From assembly GCA_964651325.1 (NCBI GenBank), contig CAZYXP010000191.1, positions 1 to 6,980 of the forward strand: a stretch of DNA of 6,980 bases, given 5' to 3'. A program made the translations under genes and the position numbers. This DNA is from JADFOB01 sp964651325 (GTDB lineage Bacteria; Planctomycetota; Phycisphaerae; UBA1845). How positions within the stretch are numbered: the stretch's first letter is position 1; each line of letters begins with the position of its first letter. Below are positions 1 to 5,954 of this stretch, piece after piece. The notes under the pieces are model-generated. The model had not been told where the DNA came from, did not search any database, and saw nothing but the letters and a program-made list of their open reading frames with translations.

Positions 1-1380
1 GTGACTCGCCGGCGCCGCGTCCGGGTCGGACACGCTGCAGTGCAGAGGGGGCACCGGCCGCCCGCCGGGCTTGAGGCTGGCCTCGTAGACGGATTGCTTG
101 ACGCTGCCCAGCCAGTAGATCAGGCCCGGTACACCCAGGTGCTTCGGGTACCGCCCGAAATCTTCTCCGCCCATGACCGGCTTCGTGGAGTTGACCCGGT
201 CTTTCCCAATGGCTTGGCGCAACACATTGGCCGCCGCAGCCGCCAAATTCGGATCGTTGTAGGTCGACGGCGTAAACTCGTCCTCTCGAATAACCACGGT
301 TGGATCCTCTTGGCAACCCAGGGTCCGACAGCTATCAATGGTTACTTGGCGAATCCCATCCAGCAAGATCCGTCTTGTCTGTTCGGTGTAGGATCGCACC
401 GTTAGCTGCATTCTGGCTTCGTTGGAAATGATGTTGTGCGTGGCCCCCGCGTGGATCGACCCGACCGTGATGACCGCGGGTTCAAGCGGATCGACGCGTC
501 GGCTGACGATGGTTTGCAGAGCCACAATAACGTGGGCGGCCGCGACGATGGGATCGATGGCCTGCTGCGGCCTAGAGCCGTGTCCCCCCTTGCCCTTCAC
601 GGTGATATCCACCGAATCCACGTTGGCCAGCGCCCACCCCGGAGCGTACCCGATGGTCCCCGCGGGGCGATCGGCGGAGACGTGCAGCGCCAAGCAATAA
701 TCCGGACGAGGCACGCGGTCGAACAGGCCATCTTCGATCATCAGGCGCGCGCCCGTGCCGATTTCCTCAGCCGGTTGGGCCACAATGACGATCGTGCCGG
801 ACCAAGATTCTCGCAAGCTCGAGAGCACCTCGGCCGATCCCGCCAGGCAGGTTTGATGCATATCGTGACCGCAAGCGTGCATGACACCGACGGATTGACC
901 CGCCGCACCGGTCGTACTGATCTTGCTGGCATAGGGAAGCTTCGTTTCTTCCGTAACAGGAAGAGCGTCCATGTCGCCGCGAATCAGCACCGTCGGTCCG
1001 GGCCCGTTGGCCAAGACGCCCACCACGCCATAACCGCCGACGTTGGAAATGACCTTGTATCCGCTATCGGTCAGCCGAGCCGCCATCTTGCGCGACGTTT
1101 CACGCTCGTGGGAAGAGAGCTCCGGGTGGGCATGCAGATCTCGATAATATTCGAGCCACGCGGGAAGATGTTGATCGATGCGCCGTGCGATTTCGCCGGT
1201 CAAATCGCCGCGGTAGTGGGCGGACACGGGGTCGGCCGGCTGAACCGCATACGCTGAGATCATCGGCACAAGCAGAACGGCGAGGGCGATCGTTGCGCAA
1301 CGTCTATGGACATGCGACGGAGCGCACGACGTTTGTGTGGGTGCGTGGCGATTGTTGTCTAGGGAAATCACTGCGGGCAT
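1..1380 (-). CDS. Exported M20D-family amidohydrolase (3' end cut by window edge)
   Basis: Zinc-dependent amidohydrolase/carboxypeptidase of the M20D group (hippurate hydrolase, N-acyl-amino-acid and IAA-conjugate hydrolases), which cleaves acyl groups from amino acids. Numbering from the ATG at 1380, the visible family motifs are MDALP (137-141), HACGHD (168-173, metal ligands), PAEE (203-206, catalytic Glu plus metal ligand), LH (233), a lid/dimerisation segment around KGKGGHGSRP, then HNIISNEA and MGGEDF (403-408). The N terminus looks like a Sec signal peptide: RR at 26-27, hydrophobic ATIALAVLLVPMIS, then AYA at 43-45 as a likely signal peptidase I site. The protein is therefore probably periplasmic or secreted. 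The 460 visible codons end just past the LHCS segment, so perhaps 20-40 residues are missing. ATG 1380 has GGAG abutting it, too close to serve it. GTG 1371 sits 9 nt from the same GGAG and may be the true start. The substrate cannot be read from sequence. Confidence 0.93.
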   Translation of the reverse strand, partial: MPAVISLDNNRHAPTQTSCAPSHVHRRCATIALAVLLVPMISAYAVQPADPVSAHYRGDLTGEIARRIDQHLPAWLEYYRDLHAHPELSSHERETSRKMAARLTDSGYKVISNVGGYGVVGVLANGPGPTVLIRGDMDALPVTEETKLPYASKISTTGAAGQSVGVMHACGHDMHQTCLAGSAEVLSSLRESWSGTIVIVAQPAEEIGTGARLMIEDGLFDRVPRPDYCLALHVSADRPAGTIGYAPGWALANVDSVDITVKGKGGHGSRPQQAIDPIVAAAHVIVALQTIVSRRVDPLEPAVITVGSIHAGATHNIISNEARMQLTVRSYTEQTRRILLDGIRQVTIDSCRTLGCQEDPTVVIREDEFTPSTYNDPNLAAAAANVLRQAIGKDRVNSTKPVMGGEDFGRYPKHLGVPGLIYWLGSVKQSVYEASLKPGGRPVPPLHCSVSDPDAAPASH

Positions 1381-1384
1381 CTCC
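1381..1384 (-). promoter_or_regulatory. GGAG ribosome binding site that bears on the M20 start
   Basis: On the minus strand GGAG directly abuts ATG 1380 but lies 9 nt before the in-frame GTG at 1371-1369. The normal spacing favours GTG 1371, although ATG is the stronger codon. Either choice leaves the signal peptide intact. Confidence 0.4.
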
Positions 1385-1432
1385 AGTTTGGAACTACGAA
1401 TCCGGCCAATCGATCGAGCGACGACAGCTACC

Positions 1433-1441
1433 AGTGTAGCA
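1433..1441 (-). promoter_or_regulatory. Possible extended -10 promoter for the M20 gene
   Basis: Read on the minus strand, TGC precedes TACACT, which resembles an extended -10 element (TGn plus a 4/6 match to TATAAT). It would place the transcription start about 45-55 nt before the gene. No convincing -35 box is seen. This is a weak match in an otherwise gene-free 149-nt gap. Confidence 0.25.
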
Positions 1442-1509
1442 CAGACCGTCTACTCGGGGAAGCACGCGCCGATGCCGATGCCCTGCGCACCGCGCCAACA
1501 AGGCGGCAT

Positions 1510-1534
1510 GCTAGAGGGCCAATCGCGCTCTAGC
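1510..1534 (-). terminator. Hairpin overlapping the nitrilase stop codon, possible weak terminator
   Basis: A perfect 7-bp inverted repeat, GCTAGAG / CTCTAGC, has arms at 1510-1516 and 1528-1534 and an 11-nt spacer. One arm covers the TAG stop of the carbon-nitrogen hydrolase at 1530-1532. No U-tract follows on the transcribed strand, so an intrinsic terminator is doubtful. It could be an mRNA 3'-end stem instead. Confidence 0.3.
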
Positions 1535-2351
1535 GAGCAAGCCACGGTCCGTAGAGTTCGGGTCGCCGGTCAGGCAGGAACAGCCGCCTGGCGAGGCTTG
1601 TGGCAACCTCTGAAAGGTCCACTTCCGCCATGAGAATATGATCCTGCTCGCGCGGAGCGCGCGTGAGTACGGTGCCGTCTGGTTGGCACACGAAAGATTC
1701 GCCTGCAAACGTCAGCGCATCTTCCCCGCCCACGCGATTGCACAACGCCACGTAGTATCCGTTCTGAAAGGCCGCGACGCGCATTTCCGCCTCGAAAAGC
1801 CCTTCGGGCCATTCATCCACCGCACCCGCCTGCGGCACGAACACGAGTTCGGCGCCGTCCACGGCAAGGGCACGCATGTACTCGGGGAAGTGGCGGTCAT
1901 AGCAAATCGCCACGCCGATGCGACCGACGGCCGTCTCGTAGACCGGCGCGCCCCGGTCCGAAGGCGTGTAATAGCCCCGTTCATGAAACCATTGATAATC
2001 CGTGATGTGAACCATGCGCGTGCAACCCAGCAGCGTCCCGTCCGAATCAATCACCGGCGACGTGTCGTAGCACTTGTCCCCGTCGCGTTCATATAGGTTG
2101 GGGATCACCACAACGTCCAACTCGCGGGCCGCAGCGCAGAAAGCGTCGGTAGTGGGTCCGGGGATCGGCTCGGCGAGCCGGGCCACGTCGCCGGTGGCGG
2201 GATGCTGAGGATAAAACCGATCGAACGCCAGCTCGGCAAACCCTATGCATTGTGCGTCGTTGGCCGCGGCGTCGCGCAGTGCGGCCAACCCGCGCTCGAC
2301 GTTGGCGTCGCGGTCCAAACCAGCATGCTGTTGAATCAAAGCGATCTTCAT
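1530..2351 (-). CDS. Nitrilase-superfamily carbon-nitrogen hydrolase (N-carbamoylputrescine amidase-like)
   Basis: A cytosolic 273-residue enzyme covering one complete CN_hydrolase domain, which hydrolyses C-N bonds of amides or carbamoyl amines. The family active site is Glu-Lys-Cys. Here Glu is E40 in FAELAFDRFYP, and the nucleophile is C150 in GVAICYDRHFPE. The usual second glutamate is probably E124 (FHERGYYTP). At the lysine position of the common RKxHI motif the sequence reads TRMVHI, giving M113 (codon ATG). Downstream RVAAFQNGYYVALCNRVG and FAGESF are typical of the AguB/beta-ureidopropionase side of the superfamily, but the substrate is uncertain. The start at 2351 is supported by GAGGAG 7 nt upstream. 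The gene follows the oxidase operon by 212 nt, and nothing in the context ties it to respiration. No polyamine genes are visible to confirm an AguB role. Confidence 0.93.
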   Translation of the reverse strand: MKIALIQQHAGLDRDANVERGLAALRDAAANDAQCIGFAELAFDRFYPQHPATGDVARLAEPIPGPTTDAFCAAARELDVVVIPNLYERDGDKCYDTSPVIDSDGTLLGCTRMVHITDYQWFHERGYYTPSDRGAPVYETAVGRIGVAICYDRHFPEYMRALAVDGAELVFVPQAGAVDEWPEGLFEAEMRVAAFQNGYYVALCNRVGGEDALTFAGESFVCQPDGTVLTRAPREQDHILMAEVDLSEVATSLARRLFLPDRRPELYGPWLAR

Positions 2352-2358
2352 TTGGCTG

Positions 2359-2364
2359 CTCCTC
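2359..2364 (-). promoter_or_regulatory. Ribosome binding site of the carbon-nitrogen hydrolase
   Basis: GAGGAG on the minus strand lies 7 nt before ATG 2351. It is the strongest Shine-Dalgarno site in the left half of the window and fixes that start. Confidence 0.75.
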
Positions 2365-2376
2365 GTGGCTTGGGAA

Positions 2377-2406
2377 AAGGTACCGCAAGTTGAGGGGAGA
2401 CGTCAA
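2377..2406 (-). promoter_or_regulatory. Possible sigma70-type promoter for the carbon-nitrogen hydrolase
   Basis: On the minus strand TTGACG (2406-2401, 5/6 to the -35 consensus) is followed after 18 nt by TACCTT (2382-2377, 3/6 to the -10). The transcription start would fall close to the ribosome binding site, leaving a short leader. The good -35 and poor -10 make this a tentative call. It would make the hydrolase transcriptionally independent of the oxidase operon. Confidence 0.3.
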
Positions 2407-2494
2407 AAGACAGAAGCTGAAGATGGAGAACACGAGCGTGGGAACCTGCGGACACACCGCCACAACGGCACGGAGCAGCTCTGATGCTCAGGGA

Positions 2495-2520
2495 GGGCCG
2501 CTTCCTTACGGGCGCGGTTC
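2495..2520. repeat. GC-rich hairpin in the gap after ccoI, possible dispersed repeat or terminator
   Basis: On the plus strand GGGCCGC (2495-2501) can pair with GCGGTTC (2514-2520) through five Watson-Crick and two G-U pairs around a 12-nt loop. It lies 44 nt past the ccoI stop in non-coding DNA. The GCCGC...TTACGGGCGCGG layout resembles short palindromic intergenic elements I associate with planctomycete and acidobacterial genomes, but that is recollection only. No U-tract is present. Confidence 0.3.
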
Positions 2521-2563
2521 GGACTTGGGGCGAGCCCATCGTCCTCCGAGACCGCCACAGATG

Positions 2564-4687
2564 CTAGGATGGCTCCCCTTGTGGGGCCATGCGGCGTTCG
2601 AGTCGCAGGGAATTGGCCACGACGATGAGACTGCTTGCCGCCATGGCCCCGGCGGCGAGAATCGGGCTGAGCTTGCCGGACATGGCGAGCGAAATGCCGA
2701 CTATGTTGTACGCGAAGGCCCAGAACAGATTGGTGCGAATCGTGGACACGGTACACCGTGCGAGATCCAGGCAGAACGGAAGCAACACCAAACGCTCGCC
2801 CAACAGGCAAACGTCGGCCGATTCCCGCGTGATGTCCGCCCCACATCCCATGGCGATGCCCACGTCCGCCGCGGCCAACGCCGGCGCATCGTTGAGCCCG
2901 TCGCCAACCATGACCACCGGACCATGCCGGCTGCGCAGGCGTTTAATTCGGGCAATCTTTTCTTCGGGTAACAGCCGCCCCAACCCCTCCATGTCCAGCT
3001 CCCCCGCGACGGCTGCGGCGCGCTCTGCGTTGTCCCCGGTAAGCAGCAAGGTCTTGGCAAGCATCTGATCCAGTTGCGTCATGGCCGACTTCGCGTCTTC
3101 CCGCAGGGTCTCGGCGAGGGCGAGTATGCATTCGACGTGTCCGTCCACCTGCAAGCACACGATGGACATAGCCGACGCCGTCCAGCGCTCAACGTGCTCC
3201 GCCAGCGCCGGTTCCAGCGCGGCGCCGCCCTCGTGAACAAACGCCAGACTGCCCAAGCGAAGCGCTTGCCCGCCATGAGTGGCGGCTACCCCGCGGCCCG
3301 GCACGGTTCGAATTTCATCGATCTCAACAGGCGCGTTACCTTGGGCCTTCGCGTAGACGCGGATCGCGCCGCTGAGAACGTGAGATGACCCCGCCGACAA
3401 TCCGGCCGCGTTGGCCAAGGCCGCGCGTTGCGCCGGTTCTTCGGAGGAACGAAAGTCGACGTCTTCGACGGTCGGCTCACCGGTCGTCAGCGTTCCCGTC
3501 TTGTCGATCGCCAAAGCCGCCGCGCCGGCCAGACGTTCGATCGATTCCGCACTTCGAAACAGCACCCCCCTGCGCAAGGCGCACCCCATCGCCACCCAGA
3601 TCGCCATGGGGGTTGCAATCCCTAGCGCGCACGGGCAGGAAATGAGCAACACCGACAGGCCCGTGAGCAGCGCGTCCATGGCCGACCCGCGCGCATAACT
3701 GCGGGCGGCGCCGATTGCCGCCAACACCAAAACCGCCGGCACAAACCACGCGGTCACCCGATCGGCCATTCGTTCGTAGGCACTCTTTTGGGCCTTGGCC
3801 TCATCAACAACCCGCAGCATCCTAGCAAAAGTGCTCTCCGCTCCGATGGCCGTCACACGCACTTCGAGTTTCCCATCGACGCTTACGCTGCCGGCGTAGA
3901 CCGGGTCGCCTGTCTCTTTCTCAGTCGGGATGCTCTCGCCGGTGACCACCTGCTCATCAATGTTGGCCCGACCTGATTCGATCACGCCATCTACCGCGAT
4001 GCGTTCGCCCGCTGTCACGAGCACAAGATCATCCGGCGCGAGGTCGCCGGCTGCGACCGTGCGCGACCCATCTTGGCCTATGACGACAGCGGTGTCGGGA
4101 ATGATGCGCTCTAGCTCTTTTACCGCCGTGGACGCTTTGATTTTTCCCGTGGCTTCCAGATATCGACCCAGCGTCACGAGGACGAGTATCATGCATGCGG
4201 TGTCGTAATAGACGGCCCCCTGCCCGCGAAGCGTGTTGTAATAGGAATAGAAAAACGCCGAAACCACGCCGAGCACGATGAGGGCGTCGGTGGTCATGAT
4301 GCGGCTGCGCATTTCGTCGATGGCGTTGGACAGGATGGGCAGGCCGAGCATGAAGAAAACCGGCGTCGCAAGCAGCAGCGATACGTAACGAATCAGGCCG
4401 TACCAGTCGGCGGCCATGGGCGACACGGCGGCCGGCTCCAACTTGTAGACATCCTGACTGTAGAGCGCCAGCGCAAACACCATGACGCCCATGGATAGAA
4501 ATGTCGAGGCGCCCAGCCGGGTAGCTAGCCAGATCGCGTGACCGGACTCGCCGTGCGATTGCGTAATATCGGCGGCGAAACGGCAACCGTAACAACAATA
4601 AAGGCAATGGTCGGCGGTGCCGCGCGGCGTCCTTATCCACGATGGCATCGGGAGTTGACAGTAATCGCAGCGGGGATCCGCGTTCAT
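2564..4687 (-). CDS. ccoI: Copper-translocating P1B-type ATPase, CcoI/FixI-like
   Basis: A 707-residue membrane ATPase. CcoI exports or loads Cu(I) for assembly of the cbb3 oxidase CuB site, matching its place downstream of ccoNO. The N terminus has a cysteine-rich putative metal-binding module: C7-X2-C10, then C28-X2-C31-C32-X2-C35. Membrane segments follow at about 58-80, 96-118, 130-152, 157-178, 313-330, 337-366, 652-672 and 674-697. ATPase motifs are TGES (249-252), the ion-site CPC (351-353), phosphorylation motif DKTGT (D395), TGDN (550-553) and GDGLND (595-600). Y660-N661 and M682..S685-S686 in the last two helices fit the Cu(I) (P1B-1) type. Two oddities: no HMA domain (no GMxCxxC) lies between the Cys module and the first helix, and the P1B HP dipeptide is H436-V437. 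The start is 12 nt after the preceding stop, with no clear Shine-Dalgarno, suggesting translational coupling. ATG 4687 is retained because C7 lies just inside it. Confidence 0.94.
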   Translation of the reverse strand: MNADPRCDYCQLPMPSWIRTPRGTADHCLYCCYGCRFAADITQSHGESGHAIWLATRLGASTFLSMGVMVFALALYSQDVYKLEPAAVSPMAADWYGLIRYVSLLLATPVFFMLGLPILSNAIDEMRSRIMTTDALIVLGVVSAFFYSYYNTLRGQGAVYYDTACMILVLVTLGRYLEATGKIKASTAVKELERIIPDTAVVIGQDGSRTVAAGDLAPDDLVLVTAGERIAVDGVIESGRANIDEQVVTGESIPTEKETGDPVYAGSVSVDGKLEVRVTAIGAESTFARMLRVVDEAKAQKSAYERMADRVTAWFVPAVLVLAAIGAARSYARGSAMDALLTGLSVLLISCPCALGIATPMAIWVAMGCALRRGVLFRSAESIERLAGAAALAIDKTGTLTTGEPTVEDVDFRSSEEPAQRAALANAAGLSAGSSHVLSGAIRVYAKAQGNAPVEIDEIRTVPGRGVAATHGGQALRLGSLAFVHEGGAALEPALAEHVERWTASAMSIVCLQVDGHVECILALAETLREDAKSAMTQLDQMLAKTLLLTGDNAERAAAVAGELDMEGLGRLLPEEKIARIKRLRSRHGPVVMVGDGLNDAPALAAADVGIAMGCGADITRESADVCLLGERLVLLPFCLDLARCTVSTIRTNLFWAFAYNIVGISLAMSGKLSPILAAGAMAASSLIVVANSLRLERRMAPQGEPS

Positions 4688-4699
4688 GAGCGCACGTGG

Positions 4700-5455
4700 T
4701 TACGGTCCGCCTTCGCCGGATCGACCGGGTGCGGACGCCGCAGGGCTATTCTCGAACGCGCTCACGACAACATCGTCGCAACATGGATCCTCGCCGGGGT
4801 CGCGAACTCCCCGGACCATCGTGACCACACCGGTCGCGACCACACAACATGCCGCGACCCTATAGATGCGATGCCTCATCGGCGCGCTAACCAAACGCGC
4901 GCCCGAACCGATCAAGACCATCGCCGGAACGGTACCCGCGCCGAAGGCCACCATGATCACGCCTGACCCGAACAATTCGCCGTAGGCGACGGCAACCGCC
5001 AGCATGGCGTACACAGGACCGCAAGGAAGGAAGCCATTGGCCAGACCTCCCAGAAACAGATTCCGCTTCGATCCCCCGCCGAGGAAACATCCCAGCAGCG
5101 GAGCCAGCGGTTTTTCGAGGCCAAGCCGGGCAAGAAGGCCGAGCCGCAACAGCCCCAACATGCCCGCGCCAACCAACAACATGAGCCCACCGGCCACGAT
5201 CGAAAAAATGCGCTGCAAATCGACCATGGTGGAACCCACGGCGTAAAACCGCAATCCGACATAACCGGCCAGCACGCCGAGGAACGCATACGTGGTAATG
5301 CGTCCGGCGCTGTAGGTGCATTGCCGCGCCACGACGCGAAAGAGCGATTTGGGAGTCGCGCCAACCAAGGCGGCGAAGCCACCGCACATGCCGATGCAGT
5401 GAGCGGAGCTTAGCAGACCAAATGTGAAGGCGGCAATGAGATCATAGGGCTTCAA
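4700..5455 (-). CDS. UreH/DsbD_2-type (TauE/SafE-annotated) membrane protein of the cbb3 cluster
   Basis: A polytopic inner-membrane protein of 251 residues from the TTG at 5455. HCIGMCGG (19-26) in the first helix and NGFLPCGP (140-147) in a later helix form the duplicated His/Cys-Pro-Cys-like pattern of the cytochrome c biogenesis transmembrane family (DsbD_2/UreH). Members often sit beside ccoI and are annotated as sulfite exporter TauE/SafE. A role in metal or thiol handling for oxidase maturation is inferred from position. About six hydrophobic helices are visible (around 5-30, 55-75, 83-108, 133-158, 163-190, 198-216). The tail, after about 217, is soluble and holds an acidic GEDPCCDD stretch. 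The open frame extends upstream to an ATG at 5545, but that would overlap the preceding gene by about 94 nt. TTG 5455 instead overlaps that gene's TGA as TTGA, with a weak GAAGAA 6 nt upstream, and begins right at the conserved first helix. Confidence 0.85.
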   Translation of the reverse strand: MKPYDLIAAFTFGLLSSAHCIGMCGGFAALVGATPKSLFRVVARQCTYSAGRITTYAFLGVLAGYVGLRFYAVGSTMVDLQRIFSIVAGGLMLLVGAGMLGLLRLGLLARLGLEKPLAPLLGCFLGGGSKRNLFLGGLANGFLPCGPVYAMLAVAVAYGELFGSGVIMVAFGAGTVPAMVLIGSGARLVSAPMRHRIYRVAACCVVATGVVTMVRGVRDPGEDPCCDDVVVSAFENSPAASAPGRSGEGGP

Positions 5456-5616
5456 AAGTAATTCTTCGCGGAGGGAATGGCGTACTTGATGATATACCAG
5501 AACATGCCCACCCACAGTCCGATCCACATCGCCCGGACATACCAAGCGATGTGATGCGTTTCATAGGTGTGGAATTGTTTTTCCTGTTTCGCCTGCGAGT
5601 CAGGTGCCTTAGGCAT
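5452..5616 (-). CDS. Small single-pass membrane protein of the cbb3 operon (CcoQ-like position)
   Basis: A 54-residue protein. About 25 polar N-terminal residues rich in K, Q and H (including HTYETHH) are followed by one hydrophobic helix (roughly AWYVRAMWIGLWVGMFWYII) and a short basic tail ending SAKNYF. It has no cysteine and no haem motif. I do not recognise the family. Its size, single helix and position between oxidase structural genes and copper-assembly genes suggest a small oxidase subunit or assembly factor, comparable in position to CcoQ/FixQ but without evident homology. Start ATG 5616 overlaps the end of the upstream gene by 8 nt and has GGAAGG (5626-5631) 9 nt before it. The longer start at 5661 would lie 53 nt inside the upstream gene and adds only non-conserved-looking residues. 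Confidence 0.72.
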   Translation of the reverse strand: MPKAPDSQAKQEKQFHTYETHHIAWYVRAMWIGLWVGMFWYIIKYAIPSAKNYF

Positions 5617-5953
5617 GGTGCCCTGCCTTCCATTGTCGATCGCGCTCCTCGATCTTGGCATCGCGCTCGAGCATCAGATGCTTGGGGCGTTCGATGTCGC
5701 GGAACATGCCGTGCAGGATCGCCCAAACGAGCAGGCAGGTCATGCCCGCGGCCACGGTGAGGTAGTTGGCGATCGGAATGATGGTAAACCCGCCTTCGAC
5801 GCGCGCGGAAAAGAGAGTCTTTATGAACTGAACGAGCTTGTAGACGAATCCATACCCACCGGGAACGACAATGCCGATGGCCACAATCCACAGAAAAATC
5901 TTCTTGCCGCGGGATCCACCGCCGAGGCTGTAATCTTCGGAAGGTCGCGCCAT
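5609..5953 (-). CDS. Two-helix membrane protein of the cbb3 operon, function unknown
   Basis: A 114-residue protein. A Gly/Lys-rich head (SEDYSLGGGSRGKK) leads into a first hydrophobic segment (about 21-45, rich in I, V, G), then a polar loop and a second hydrophobic segment (about 58-82), and a highly charged cytoplasmic-type tail (DIERPKHLMLERDAKIEERD) that may form a short helix or coiled coil. There is one cysteine and no CXXCH, so it is not CcoP. It occupies the ccoQ/ccoP position directly after ccoO, so a structural or stabilising role in the oxidase is inferred. ATG 5953 was chosen because it starts 1 nt after the ccoO stop with GGAGGGAGG just upstream. The open frame runs on to 6130, but that part lies inside ccoO in another frame. 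Confidence 0.78.
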   Translation of the reverse strand: MARPSEDYSLGGGSRGKKIFLWIVAIGIVVPGGYGFVYKLVQFIKTLFSARVEGGFTIIPIANYLTVAAGMTCLLVWAILHGMFRDIERPKHLMLERDAKIEERDRQWKAGHHA

Positions 5954-5954
5954 C

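Noticed and set aside
436..1257. 273-codon open frame on the plus strand
   Set aside because: It is antisense to the M20D gene, which shows all family motifs in order. The plus-strand translation is Arg/His-rich with no recognisable domain, as expected for a shadow in GC-rich DNA.
2329..2345. Possible FNR/Anr box (TTGAATCAA-like)
   Set aside because: It lacks the TTGAT-N4-ATCAA spacing and lies inside the nitrilase coding sequence. The true oxidase promoter would be upstream of ccoN, outside the window.
2252..2971. 239-codon open frame on the plus strand spanning the nitrilase-ccoI gap
   Set aside because: It overlaps two confident minus-strand genes and has low-complexity, charged composition and no motif. 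The non-coding gap happens to lack stops.
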